From a virus: a stretch of DNA of 37,872 bases. Location: positions 1 to 37,872 of the IMG/VR virus record IMGVR_UViG_3300021471_000004. One strand, 5' to 3'. This document shows, piece by piece, positions 32,347 through 37,872 of the stretch (position 1 is the first letter of the stretch; each line of letters starts with the position of its first letter). The notes under the pieces were generated by a model. The model saw nothing but the letters and a program-made list of their open reading frames with translations. It ran no database searches and was not told the DNA's origin. Both the position numbers and the translations under genes were made by a program.

Positions 32347-32965
32347 TGACTCTATTTACCCCTTCAATATTATACATGGGGGGAAACAACCCCCGCCACC
32401 CATGAGCGATTGATTTCTCAACCGTAAGTATCGCCTGGTCAAGTGTGCAGTGTTTCAATTTGTTGAGGTTTAGTTGAAGCGCCCTTCTTGTATTCGGCGC
32501 CCGCATTTTTCGCCGCACTTCGAGCCAGTCTATAAACAACTGTTTGAATTCATTGTTATTTAAGTGAGTGTATTCTAGTAGATTTATTATCTTAGTATTA
32601 TTTATTTGCTTTTTACTTTTTATTACTTTATTACATTTAATATTTTTTATTGAATTATTTTGTTTTTTATTATTAAGTACTTTATAATATTTTAAGTTAC
32701 TACTATTTAATTTAATACTTTTTCTCTTTTTATATAGGTGTCTTTTTTTGAAAAATTCAAAAAAAATCGCCAACTTTTCTAAGTATTTGGGGTTCAAGGT
32801 AATTATGACAAATTTTTCCAGCCCGGATGCGCCTTCCATGAAAACATTTTCAATTTCAGTGATTTCAACCCTTTTTGCTTTACATAACAGCTTTAAAAAC
32901 TTGGTTTTATAACAACTCAATTGTTCCGGTAGTTCTCCAAATGTGAACAAAATTTTACTTTTCAT
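32309..32965 (-). CDS. Putative replisome organiser / replication initiator
   Basis: The 218-residue protein has three parts: an N-terminal segment (1-75), an Asn/Lys/Ile-rich linker (about 76-125) and a conserved C-terminus (about 130-205) with FIDWLEVRRKMRAPNTRRAL and ILTVEKSIAHGWRGLFPP. That last part matches the C-terminal signature of phage replisome-organiser proteins (W...R....T.ra....l.kL......a...le.SI..gW.GlFP). Its gene starts only seven bases from an array of DnaA-box-like repeats, the usual arrangement for an initiator beside its origin. It would recruit the host helicase. Confidence 0.77.
   Translation of the reverse strand: MKSKILFTFGELPEQLSCYKTKFLKLLCKAKRVEITEIENVFMEGASGLEKFVIITLNPKYLEKLAIFFEFFKKRHLYKKRKSIKLNSSNLKYYKVLNNKKQNNSIKNIKCNKVIKSKKQINNTKIINLLEYTHLNNNEFKQLFIDWLEVRRKMRAPNTRRALQLNLNKLKHCTLDQAILTVEKSIAHGWRGLFPPMYNIEGVNRVNELVRKTLKQIH
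32570..32760. other. Extremely AT-rich segment, candidate unwinding element
   Basis: This stretch inside the replisome-organiser gene is nearly free of G and C for long runs and encodes its Asn/Lys linker. It lies about 200 bases from the DnaA-box array. The arrangement is like lambda, where the origin's AT-rich element lies within the O gene. It is a candidate DNA-unwinding element. Confidence 0.5.
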
Positions 32966-32972
32966 TCATTAG

Positions 32973-33047
32973 TTATTCACAGATTATTCACAGATTATTC
33001 ACAGATTATTCACAGATAATTCATATATTATTCATAGATTATTCACA
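32973..33047. other. Putative replication origin: seven DnaA-box-like repeats at 11-bp period
   Basis: TTATTCACA, which fits the DnaA box consensus TTATNCACA, occurs at 32973, 32984, 32995, 33006 and 33039. Two degenerate copies lie at 33017 (TAATTCATA) and 33028 (TTATTCATA). All seven are exactly 11 bases apart, one helical turn, so bound DnaA molecules would line up on one face. The array abuts the replisome-organiser gene and its AT-rich segment. The same repeats could equally be iterons for the phage initiator. Confidence 0.8.
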
Positions 33048-33080
33048 TGGCGTTCTTATCGTGTCCTCCATCGCGTCCCA
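33040..33080 (-). pseudogene. Remnant of a tetrapeptide-repeat mini-ORF
   Basis: On the minus strand an open stretch reads WDAM-EDTI-RTPCE then stop, in the pattern of the repeats in the neighbouring mini-genes. A stop lies directly upstream, so no complete gene remains apart from a possible 10-codon frame from the internal ATG. I read it as a decayed copy between the origin array and the 21-aa mini-ORF. Confidence 0.45.
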
Positions 33081-33085
33081 CTATA

Positions 33086-33151
33086 TTAATCTAATAAAAT
33101 AGCGTCTCCCACGGCCTCCCATATTGCGGACTCTAACACGTTAACTTTCAT
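33086..33151 (-). CDS. Tetrapeptide-repeat mini-ORF D (21 aa)
   Basis: ATG 33151 follows AAAGGTGAAATAT and overlaps the end of the larger repeat gene. The peptide starts MKVNVLESAIWEAVGDAILL, which follows the xxA[VI] four-residue period (ESAI, WEAV, GDAI). Its opening MKxxVL resembles the mini-ORF at 33772-33855 (MKPDVL). Too short for independent proof, but the ribosome site and repeat pattern support it. Confidence 0.45.
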   Translation of the reverse strand: MKVNVLESAIWEAVGDAILLD

Positions 33152-33344
33152 ATATTTCACCTTTTATGGCGCCCCGCACGGTGTCCCACACGGCCTCCCG
33201 CACCGCGTCCCACGTGGCGCCCCCCACGGCCTCCCCCACCGTAGCCTCCACCGCCTCCCACATCGCGTCCCACGTGGCGTCCCGCACGGCGGCCTGCACG
33301 GCGGCCTGCACGGTGTTTTGTATATAATCATCAATCCTAGACAT
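33141..33344 (-). CDS. Tetrapeptide-repeat protein C (67 aa)
   Basis: I chose ATG 33344 (MSRIDDYIQNTV) because GAGG lies nine bases upstream; an ATG five codons earlier is also open. From residue 10 the protein is a chain of four-residue units: NTVQ-like lead-in, then QAAV, QAAV, RDAT, WDAM, WEAV, EATV, GEAV, GGAT, WDAV, REAV, WDTV, RGAI. Such a period with small/hydrophobic residues at positions 3 and 4 should give an unusual amphipathic or solenoid-like helix. The DNA is a GC-rich 12-nt repeat unlike its AT-rich surroundings. It overlaps the NinB stop. Confidence 0.7.
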   Translation of the reverse strand: MSRIDDYIQNTVQAAVQAAVRDATWDAMWEAVEATVGEAVGGATWDAVREAVWDTVRGAIKGEIYES

Positions 33345-33753
33345 CCACAAGTACCTCATTTGGAAGTGGAATATTTATCCCTAAGTCCAACAACGCCCAA
33401 GTGCGGATATTGTCCAGATATTCTTCGAACTCCGTGGTGCTCAGCTCGGCAGTGGATTTCACCACCGGCAATTTACCGGGCATGATATCGCCGGGCACTG
33501 ATAGAAATTTATGCTTCAAAGCGTCATGACATTCGTGTTTAGTATATCCAAAGAAGTTAGCCAGGATTTCCACTACCACGCCCCAATAATACCGATTTTC
33601 CGAGATTGTTCTGTTTTTGTGAGGGAGGCTTAAACTTATTATTATGCTCTTGCCTTCAAATTTTTGTAATAGGGATTGATACGCTGTCCTGTCAGCCTGC
33701 CGGATGGTTATTTTTCCATTGTCTACTTGTGCGAAGAATTTACGAATTAACAT
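33337..33753 (-). CDS. ninB: NinB-like recombination protein
   Basis: The 138-residue protein shows the NinB family layout: SLPHKNRTISENRYYWGVVV, then EILANFFGYTKHECHDALKH, KFL, STAELSTTEFEEYLDNIRTW and a LGINIPLPNE end. These match the R..nRyYWgvvi, H..LK..fl, Sta.L...eF..Yi..i..wa and IPlP blocks. NinB (Orf of lambda) binds single-stranded DNA and helps RecF-type recombination. It fits with ERF and YqaJ in the same block. Confidence 0.88.
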   Translation of the reverse strand: MLIRKFFAQVDNGKITIRQADRTAYQSLLQKFEGKSIIISLSLPHKNRTISENRYYWGVVVEILANFFGYTKHECHDALKHKFLSVPGDIMPGKLPVVKSTAELSTTEFEEYLDNIRTWALLDLGINIPLPNEVLVDV

Positions 33754-33771
33754 TTAAATTCCTGTATTTAG

Positions 33772-33855
33772 TCATTTTTCCGCACCCCGCTTGGCCTCCC
33801 CCACGGAAGTCCGCACGGCGTACTCTATTTTAATCTTTAGTACGTCTGGTTTCAT
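33772..33855 (-). CDS. Tetrapeptide-repeat mini-ORF B (27 aa)
   Basis: ATG 33855 lies inside the 3' end of the 105-aa gene in another frame. The peptide starts MKPDVLKIKIEYAVRTSVGE and follows the four-residue pattern (YAV, RTSV, GEAK, RGAE). The DNA from 33782 to 33830 is GC-rich and related to the 12-nt repeats at 33060-33330 and 35690-35760. It fills the gap between the 105-aa gene and ninB. Confidence 0.4.
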   Translation of the reverse strand: MKPDVLKIKIEYAVRTSVGEAKRGAEK

Positions 33856-34147
33856 TGGTTTCTGCATCGTATTCTAATTCAATCATTTTTCGATATATTC
33901 CAGGTTCGTACGTTTGCAACCCGTGTTCTTCATGGTCTAGTACGTCGGTTTTTTTAAAGACTTGCATATATAACGTACCATTAGAAGTTTGGTAGAGCTT
34001 GACGTCTTTTTCAGCAGCTAACGTATGAGTGTGTAGACCTTCTCCTTTTTCGATTATGTACCCTTTCTTTGCCGATATTTCCCTGGCGTCTTCGGGAAGA
34101 TTTTTAACCTTAACGAAAATCACGTCTCCATGCTGTTTTCTGCGCAT
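33830..34147 (-). CDS. Small histidine-motif protein, likely partner of the DUF6745-like protein
   Basis: The 105-residue protein starts with KQHGDVIFVKVKNLPEDARE, has EKGEGLHTHTLA (His39, His41), DHEEHG (His72, His75) and ends YEPGIYRKMIELEYDAE. The order GDV..., G...tGHtH..., HeEH..., .PpG.Yrv...rEY is one I associate with small bacterial proteins encoded beside DUF6745 proteins; the DUF6745-like gene lies 1.5 kb upstream in the same operon. The four histidines suggest a metal site. No function is known to me. Confidence 0.68.
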   Translation of the reverse strand: MRRKQHGDVIFVKVKNLPEDAREISAKKGYIIEKGEGLHTHTLAAEKDVKLYQTSNGTLYMQVFKKTDVLDHEEHGLQTYEPGIYRKMIELEYDAETNETRRTKD

Positions 34148-34159
34148 TTCGGCACCTCC

Positions 34160-34393
34160 TTAGTTTAAGGTTACCCTGTAAATCGCCTGGGTAGACCGTG
34201 CCCATTTTGTCCCCTGTAATTCCTCTGGGCGAAGCCGTACCAGGTATCCCTTTTCCAAAAATTCTCGCTTTCTTCGGTCTGCCTGAGCTGTACCGAGTTC
34301 TATACCCTTGGTGACTATCTCCCAAGAACTAACATACTTCCTGCCCTTCAGCCAATCAAGCAGTTTTTGATTTATGCTTTTTTTCTTTATCAT
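34160..34393 (-). CDS. Winged-helix-like small protein (77 aa)
   Basis: The protein reads NQKLLDWLKGRKYVSSWEIV, TKGIELGTAQADRRKREFLE and KGYLVRLRPEELQGTKWARS, ending IYRVTLN. Helix, helix, then a strand-loop-strand wing (LVRLRP...AIYRVTL) is the winged-helix pattern. A regulator or replication-associated DNA-binding protein is plausible. It overlaps the 82-aa gene by four bases. Confidence 0.68.
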   Translation of the reverse strand: MIKKKSINQKLLDWLKGRKYVSSWEIVTKGIELGTAQADRRKREFLEKGYLVRLRPEELQGTKWARSTQAIYRVTLN

Positions 34394-34638
34394 TTTATCA
34401 CCTCTTTGTCACCTCTATGTTCTAACTCGTCTCGCATGTTCAACCGCAGGGCGTAAAATGGAGTTCTCCCTATGGCCTCAACTGTTTCCTCCAATATTTC
34501 GTCGGGTTCGTCTCCCCTAAAGTCGTGTAAAAGGATATTAGCGTAGATACTCATTCCGTTAGGGGTAATTTCTTCTATAATTTTTTGCAGCCAATCCTGT
34601 ATACGCCTAATTTTTTCTTCTGTACTTATGCGCGTCAT
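34390..34638 (-). CDS. Unknown small acidic-basic protein (82 aa)
   Basis: I do not recognise this protein. It is helical and mixed-charged (TRISTEEKIRRIQDWLQKII, then GDEPDEILEETVEAIGRTPF), with no membrane helix or metal motif. Its ATG overlaps the stop of the DUF6745-like gene (TAATGA), and it overlaps the winged-helix gene, so it is translated as part of the early operon. Confidence 0.65.
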   Translation of the reverse strand: MTRISTEEKIRRIQDWLQKIIEEITPNGMSIYANILLHDFRGDEPDEILEETVEAIGRTPFYALRLNMRDELEHRGDKEVIK

Positions 34639-35660
34639 TATTTTACCTCATCCGGTAACAGTTTCTCAAGCTCAGCGTCGCTTTTTGTGTTTTCCCCCAA
34701 TTTTCTCCTGGCTTTCTCCGGGTCATCCCCAAATACTCCGGTCTGAAAAGCTCTCATCTGTACGATTGTTTTCGCCTCCGGGGGTACGGCCTTCGCAAAG
34801 AAAATACCCGGCATGGAAGCATGTTCGTAGCAGAGATACCGCCTGCGGATATTCTTGGTCTTCATTTCCCGCATGGTGTATTTGAGCCCAGTTTTCGGGC
34901 ACACCCACGTCTCAAGTACCTGTGCGTCAGTGGCTTTCAGAATGCGGTCGTACCCCACCTTTCGAATGAGCTCCCTCTGCACGTCAGTATTGTGGTAATT
35001 CAGCACTATCTGCAGGTCAATTTTCTCCGGAGGAGTCATCACCGCCCATTTAGGCATACGTATATTGTTCAGCATATAAACCCCCCAGCCGTCCCGGTAT
35101 TCTATGGCCGGACCGTCTTCCCTGTGAAGTACAGTGTTGTCTTTCATGTAGATTTTCTTAGGCCTATCTGAGATAATACATATCCCCTCCAGCGGATACA
35201 CCAAACCCAGCTTAGTAGTTTTCTTATACCATTCGTATTCTTCCTTATTGGGGTACTTTACGCCAAGAACCTGCTCGCAATAATCATAAAAGGCAAACCA
35301 ATGAACGTAAAAATGCCCATCGACATACGGCCACACAAAGGAAGAAAAGCATTTTTTTCGCTCCTCGGCGGTAGCTTTTTGTTGCCAAAGGCTTACTTCT
35401 TTCCGCAGTTTCTCCGGGTCGGAGATTTCCTTTTTCGTTGCCAGCCACACGGCAACCCAGGCGTGGCGGGGCGAGGGAGCAAGATATACCGGTACATTTT
35501 TCCCTTTTTTCTGGCGTTTCAGAATGTGCCAGTACAAATAATTCGTCACCTCCTGCGCAAGCACTGGATTTACCGGCTCGCAACACAATCCTACGCGTAT
35601 CCATTTGTCACGGTACACAGCGAGAAGTTTCTTTTGTTGCGGAGTAAGGGAATCAAACAT
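34638..35660 (-). CDS. DUF6745-like protein (340 aa)
   Basis: The protein starts MFDSLTPQQKKLL and contains HREDGPAIEYRDGWG (residues 179-193), then VYMLNNIRMPKWAVM and an NTDVQRELIRKVG segment. I associate this series (D.GPA...rDGWg.y...g..vP.w.i..p..i......N.evrr..i...G) with DUF6745. The function of that family is unknown to me. The C-terminal ~80 residues are charged. ATG 35660 overlaps the stop of the mini-ORF upstream, whose first 13 residues are identical to this protein's N-terminus. The ribosome site is AAAGGAGGTAGAAA. Confidence 0.7.
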   Translation of the reverse strand: MFDSLTPQQKKLLAVYRDKWIRVGLCCEPVNPVLAQEVTNYLYWHILKRQKKGKNVPVYLAPSPRHAWVAVWLATKKEISDPEKLRKEVSLWQQKATAEERKKCFSSFVWPYVDGHFYVHWFAFYDYCEQVLGVKYPNKEEYEWYKKTTKLGLVYPLEGICIISDRPKKIYMKDNTVLHREDGPAIEYRDGWGVYMLNNIRMPKWAVMTPPEKIDLQIVLNYHNTDVQRELIRKVGYDRILKATDAQVLETWVCPKTGLKYTMREMKTKNIRRRYLCYEHASMPGIFFAKAVPPEAKTIVQMRAFQTGVFGDDPEKARRKLGENTKSDAELEKLLPDEVK

Positions 35661-35670
35661 TTTCTACCTC
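35623..35670. repeat. 48-bp direct repeat, copy 1
   Basis: These 48 bases are identical to 35768-35815. They hold the ribosome site and the first codons (MFDSLTPQQKKLL) of the DUF6745-like gene. Confidence 0.95.
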
Positions 35671-35805
35671 CTTTACCTTGCCCTCTACGGCGGTCCGGGC
35701 GGCGGCCTCCACGGTGTCCAGCACGACGTCCCGGGCGGCGTCCCGGACGGTGTCCCGTATTCTAAACAGAAGTTTCTTTTGTTGCGGAGTAAGGGAATCA
35801 AACAT
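35653..35805 (-). CDS. Tetrapeptide-repeat mini-ORF A (50 aa) with duplicated N-terminus
   Basis: ATG 35805 follows AGAGGTAGAAA. The protein begins MFDSLTPQQKKLL, identical to the start of the DUF6745-like protein, and then switches to four-residue repeats (RDTV, RDAA, RDVV, LDTV, EAAA, RTAV, EGKV), ending KEVENV. Its stop overlaps the ATG of the DUF6745-like gene by eight bases (ATGTTTGA). It is the first gene of the early operon. The structure suggests that repeat DNA was inserted into the start of the DUF6745-like gene with duplication of 48 bp, producing a new small protein while keeping the old one intact. Confidence 0.6.
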   Translation of the reverse strand: MFDSLTPQQKKLLFRIRDTVRDAARDVVLDTVEAAARTAVEGKVKEVENV

Positions 35806-35815
35806 TTTCTACCTC
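35768..35815. repeat. 48-bp direct repeat, copy 2
   Basis: Identical to 35623-35670. The two copies flank the 97-bp segment that contains the 12-nt tetrapeptide repeats. Confidence 0.95.
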
Positions 35816-35826
35816 TTCTACCTCCC

Positions 35827-35855
35827 AAGATAACATGTATTGTCAATGTTGTCAA
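35827..35855 (-). promoter_or_regulatory. Sigma70-like early promoter
   Basis: On the minus strand TTGACA (35850-35855), a 17-base spacer and TATCTT (35827-35832) make a strong host-type promoter. The region also has an A/T run upstream of -35, possibly an UP element. The leader to ATG 35805 would be about 15 bases. The same arrangement and much of the sequence recur at 32066-32094. Confidence 0.65.
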
Positions 35856-35901
35856 GACTTTTTTTTAAAAAAACTTCCTCCCGATATATAGGGAAAAAGG
35901 C

Positions 35902-35931
35902 TTGATTTTATTGGACTTTTTGGGGTATACT
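35902..35931 (+). promoter_or_regulatory. Sigma70-like promoter for the packaging/virion operon
   Basis: TTGATT (35902-35907), an 18-base spacer and TATACT (35926-35931) on the plus strand lie 60 bases upstream of the small-terminase ATG. The -10 has one mismatch to consensus and the -35 two. Together with the minus-strand promoter at 35827-35855, it makes 35816-35990 a divergent control region. Confidence 0.55.
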
Positions 35932-35990
35932 GAGATTGTGAAAAATTACGCAAAGTATTGAAACGATAAAAAGTACAATTTTAAAATGTT

Positions 35991-36314
35991 ATGGCAGGGA
36001 AGAAAGGGCGTTCAGGACGCAGGCCGTTAAGAGATGAGGAGAGGCGCCTTAAAATAATTGATAAGGCTTGGCAGATATTTCTCGAATACATCACCAATCC
36101 GGAAAATGATTTGAAAGCGCGCGCCGAATTGTGTTCCAAAGTTGTTGCAAAAGATATGCCCACACGTATCGAGGGGAAACTGGCCCATGTGGTAAAAATG
36201 GGAGAAATCACGGTTGATGATACTCCCGTAACATACGCGATAGGCGATGATGTTAAAACTGCCGAAAATTCTGGATGTGCCCCCGAAACTGCGCCCGGTA
36301 ATTCTGCGCCTTAA
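35991..36314 (+). CDS. Terminase small subunit
   Basis: The 107-residue protein starts MAGKKGRSGRRPLRDEERRL, a basic N-terminus typical of small terminase subunits (KGRSGRR), then helical DNA-binding segments (IIDKAWQIFLEYITNPENDL, KARAELCSKVVAKDMP). It lies immediately upstream of the large terminase and overlaps its start by 68 bases. It recognises the packaging site and regulates the motor. The first gene of the plus block, behind the promoter at 35902-35931. No strong ribosome site precedes ATG (TTTTAAA ATG). Confidence 0.85.
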   Translation: MAGKKGRSGRRPLRDEERRLKIIDKAWQIFLEYITNPENDLKARAELCSKVVAKDMPTRIEGKLAHVVKMGEITVDDTPVTYAIGDDVKTAENSGCAPETAPGNSAP

Positions 36315-37590
36315 TGATTTTCGTTATTTTCTCTTAGAAGGCGGCAGAGGGGGAGGAAAAAGCCAAACAATAGGCAGGTTCTTGCTCTATTTGGGCGACA
36401 GGTATAAACTCCGTATAGTCTGCGGGCGTGAAATCCAGAATAGTATCTCTGAGTCTGTATATTCTCTCCTATCCGACCTCATACAGCTTTACGGCTTAAA
36501 TTACGAGATTTTCAGTACCAAAATAACCCACCGCGAGACCGGGACGACTATACATTTCCGGGGTTTCAGGGAGCAGGGGAAATTCAATATTCAAGGAATG
36601 GAAGGTGTTGACATCCTTTGGATAGACGAATCTCAGGCAATAACGAAAGAAACCCTCGATATTCTCATACCCACTATTCGAAAAGACCACGCTAAGATAT
36701 TCTTCTCGATGAACCGCTACCTCAGAGATGACCCAGTGTACGTGAAATTTTGCGGGAGAAACGACTGCCTTCACATTTCCATTAATTATTTTGAAAATCC
36801 GCACTGTACCCAGGCGCTGAAAAAAGAAGCCGAGGAGTGCAAAAAAACAAGCGAAAAAGACTATAATCATATATGGCTTGGCTATCCCCTCGACCAGCCC
36901 GATGATGCCCTTTTTGCGGTTTTAGAGCTTGAAGGCAGTAAACATATCATATACCCCTTACGCCAGGGCTATGGCAGGAAAATAGCGGGGTTTGATATTG
37001 CCCGATACGGCGGCGATAAATGCGCCTGCGTTGTTCTCCGCCAGCAGGGAGCGTTGCATTGGGAAACGACATACGTTGAACAATGGGAAAAGAAAGACCT
37101 TAATTTTACGACAGGTAAAATCCTCTACATCTCAGCCGAGCAGGAGACGGAGCTTAACATTATCGATGAGGACGGTATAGGAGCCGGGCCGCTCGACAAT
37201 CTCAATAAAGGCAGAGGGCTTGAGCATTTTCGCGGATTTCGTAACCGGCAATACAGTTACCAAAACAACAGTTATTATGTCAATCCCCGCACAATGTACG
37301 CCTACAAAGTCAAGGATATGATTACGCAGGGGCACTTGCGGATAACGGACGACGCCCTCATCAGCGAATTATTAACTTTGCGCTATACTTTCGATTCAAA
37401 TCAGCGAAAGATATTGATTTCAAAGGAAAAAATGCGCAGGAAAGGTATTTCTTCTCCCAACCTGGCGGATGCTCTGATTATGGCGGTATCACTGATTGAC
37501 GCTCCCGCGTCTAAGCAGGAGGAAGAATTCGCGGGATTTCCGAAGCAATATATCGAAGAGGATATTCTCAAAGCGGCAGGTATTAGGTGA
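36247..37590 (+). CDS. terL: Terminase large subunit (ATPase-nuclease)
   Basis: The 447-residue protein has the Walker A motif GGRGGGKS (residues 32-39), the adenine-side REIQNSISES, the Walker B VDILWIDESQ (Asp127-Glu128), and the RNase H-like nuclease with Asp250 (AGFDIARYGGD), Asp307/Asp309 (NIIDEDGIGAGPLD) and Asp408 (PNLADALI). This layout fits the PBSX-type Terminase_3 family. It pumps DNA into the prohead and cuts it. The segment at 36562-36599 (coding GFREQGKFNIQG) also appears as a fold-back copy 11 kb away at 25471-25520. The start overlaps the small subunit. Confidence 0.95.
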   Translation: MMLKLPKILDVPPKLRPVILRLNDFRYFLLEGGRGGGKSQTIGRFLLYLGDRYKLRIVCGREIQNSISESVYSLLSDLIQLYGLNYEIFSTKITHRETGTTIHFRGFREQGKFNIQGMEGVDILWIDESQAITKETLDILIPTIRKDHAKIFFSMNRYLRDDPVYVKFCGRNDCLHISINYFENPHCTQALKKEAEECKKTSEKDYNHIWLGYPLDQPDDALFAVLELEGSKHIIYPLRQGYGRKIAGFDIARYGGDKCACVVLRQQGALHWETTYVEQWEKKDLNFTTGKILYISAEQETELNIIDEDGIGAGPLDNLNKGRGLEHFRGFRNRQYSYQNNSYYVNPRTMYAYKVKDMITQGHLRITDDALISELLTLRYTFDSNQRKILISKEKMRRKGISSPNLADALIMAVSLIDAPASKQEEEFAGFPKQYIEEDILKAAGIR

Positions 37591-37593
37591 AAT

Positions 37594-37872
37594 ATGGCTT
37601 ATACGTCAGCATCTATATTTAGGCGTCCAACACTTACCGCTACCTATCATAGGGGGCAGGGGCTCAGCAGGCGTAGGATTACACCGGAACAAGAGCGAAT
37701 GCTTGGTATTGACCCTGGCACAGGAGCGCCCATTGAGGCGAATCTCGTGCGGACAGGCGAGAACGCGCGCAATATACCGCCTCAGAGGGTTAGAACTGTT
37801 CCGGGCGAAAAGGGAAGGGTTTTATCGGCATTTTTTGATTTGAAATCTCCCGTTTCCAAGCTTGGGCAGCAA
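37594..37872 (+). CDS. Small virion-module protein, 5' part of the junction-spanning gene
   Basis: ATG 37594 follows the terminase stop by three bases, with a GGTGAAAT ribosome site. The frame starts MAYTSASIFRRPTLTATYHR, then RRRITPEQERMLGIDPGTGA, and runs to the last base. Continuing at base 2 of the window it ends at 319, for 156 residues in all. No domain recognised; Arg/Pro-rich. The C-terminal tag is described with the other part. Confidence 0.75.
   Translation, partial: MAYTSASIFRRPTLTATYHRGQGLSRRRITPEQERMLGIDPGTGAPIEANLVRTGENARNIPPQRVRTVPGEKGRVLSAFFDLKSPVSKLGQQ
37746..37872. repeat. Terminal overlap, copy 2 (circular contig)
   Basis: Identical to bases 1-127; see the first copy. The non-redundant genome is 37,745 bp. 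Confidence 0.93.

Noticed and set aside
32966-33050. CRISPR array
   Set aside because: The repeat unit is 9-11 bp with two-base spacers, far too short, and there are no cas genes; the units fit DnaA boxes.

Overview
The window is a complete, circularised genome of a tailed phage with podovirus-type virion genes. The last 127 bases (37746-37872) repeat the first 127 exactly, which is the usual overlap left when a circular contig is assembled with a 127-base k-mer, so the real unit is about 37,745 bp. One structural gene runs through the junction. No integrase, repressor, DNA polymerase, RNA polymerase or helicase is visible, so the phage must rely on host replication and transcription. AGGAGG-type ribosome sites, sigma70-like promoters, TTATTCACA DnaA boxes and a large lipopolysaccharide-style glycan cassette point to an uncultivated, probably Gram-negative bacterial host; the host cannot be named from the sequence.

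Layout. Two opposed transcription blocks diverge at about 35.82-35.99 kb and converge at about 18.05 kb. The plus block (36.0 kb, through the junction, to 18.07 kb) is the packaging and virion module: small and large terminase, two small proteins with a shared C-terminal tag, GNAT acetyltransferase, T7-type head-tail connector, scaffold, major capsid protein, tail tubular A and B proteins, three internal virion proteins, T7-type tail fibre, VRR-NUC nuclease and holin-like membrane proteins. No endolysin could be recognised.

The minus block (35.8 down to 18.05 kb) starts with small early genes (a DUF6745-like protein, its probable companion, NinB). It continues through a putative replication origin (seven DnaA-box-like repeats at an exact 11-bp period next to a replisome-organiser gene), ERF recombinase and YqaJ-type exonuclease. 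It then runs without a break into about 12 kb of glycan genes: two SDR epimerases, a DegT/DnrJ aminotransferase, a methyltransferase, a GT4 and four GT2 glycosyltransferases (one DPM1/GtrB-like), an HPr-kinase-like protein, a radical SAM enzyme, and a TMTC-like GT-C membrane glycosyltransferase with TPRs. A cluster of six tiny membrane or linker proteins sits in the middle.

How it works together (inference). Host RNA polymerase and DnaA start expression and replication, and ERF plus YqaJ process concatemers for a headful-type terminase. The glycan cassette, which takes up nearly a third of a small genome, probably rebuilds the host surface polysaccharide (superinfection exclusion) or decorates virions. 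The least explained signals are a dispersed family of mini-ORFs made of tetrapeptide (12-nt) repeats in the early region, and a 50-bp fold-back copy of the large-terminase gene inside one small membrane-protein gene. That copy makes the glycan transcript perfectly antisense to terminase mRNA over 25 nt.
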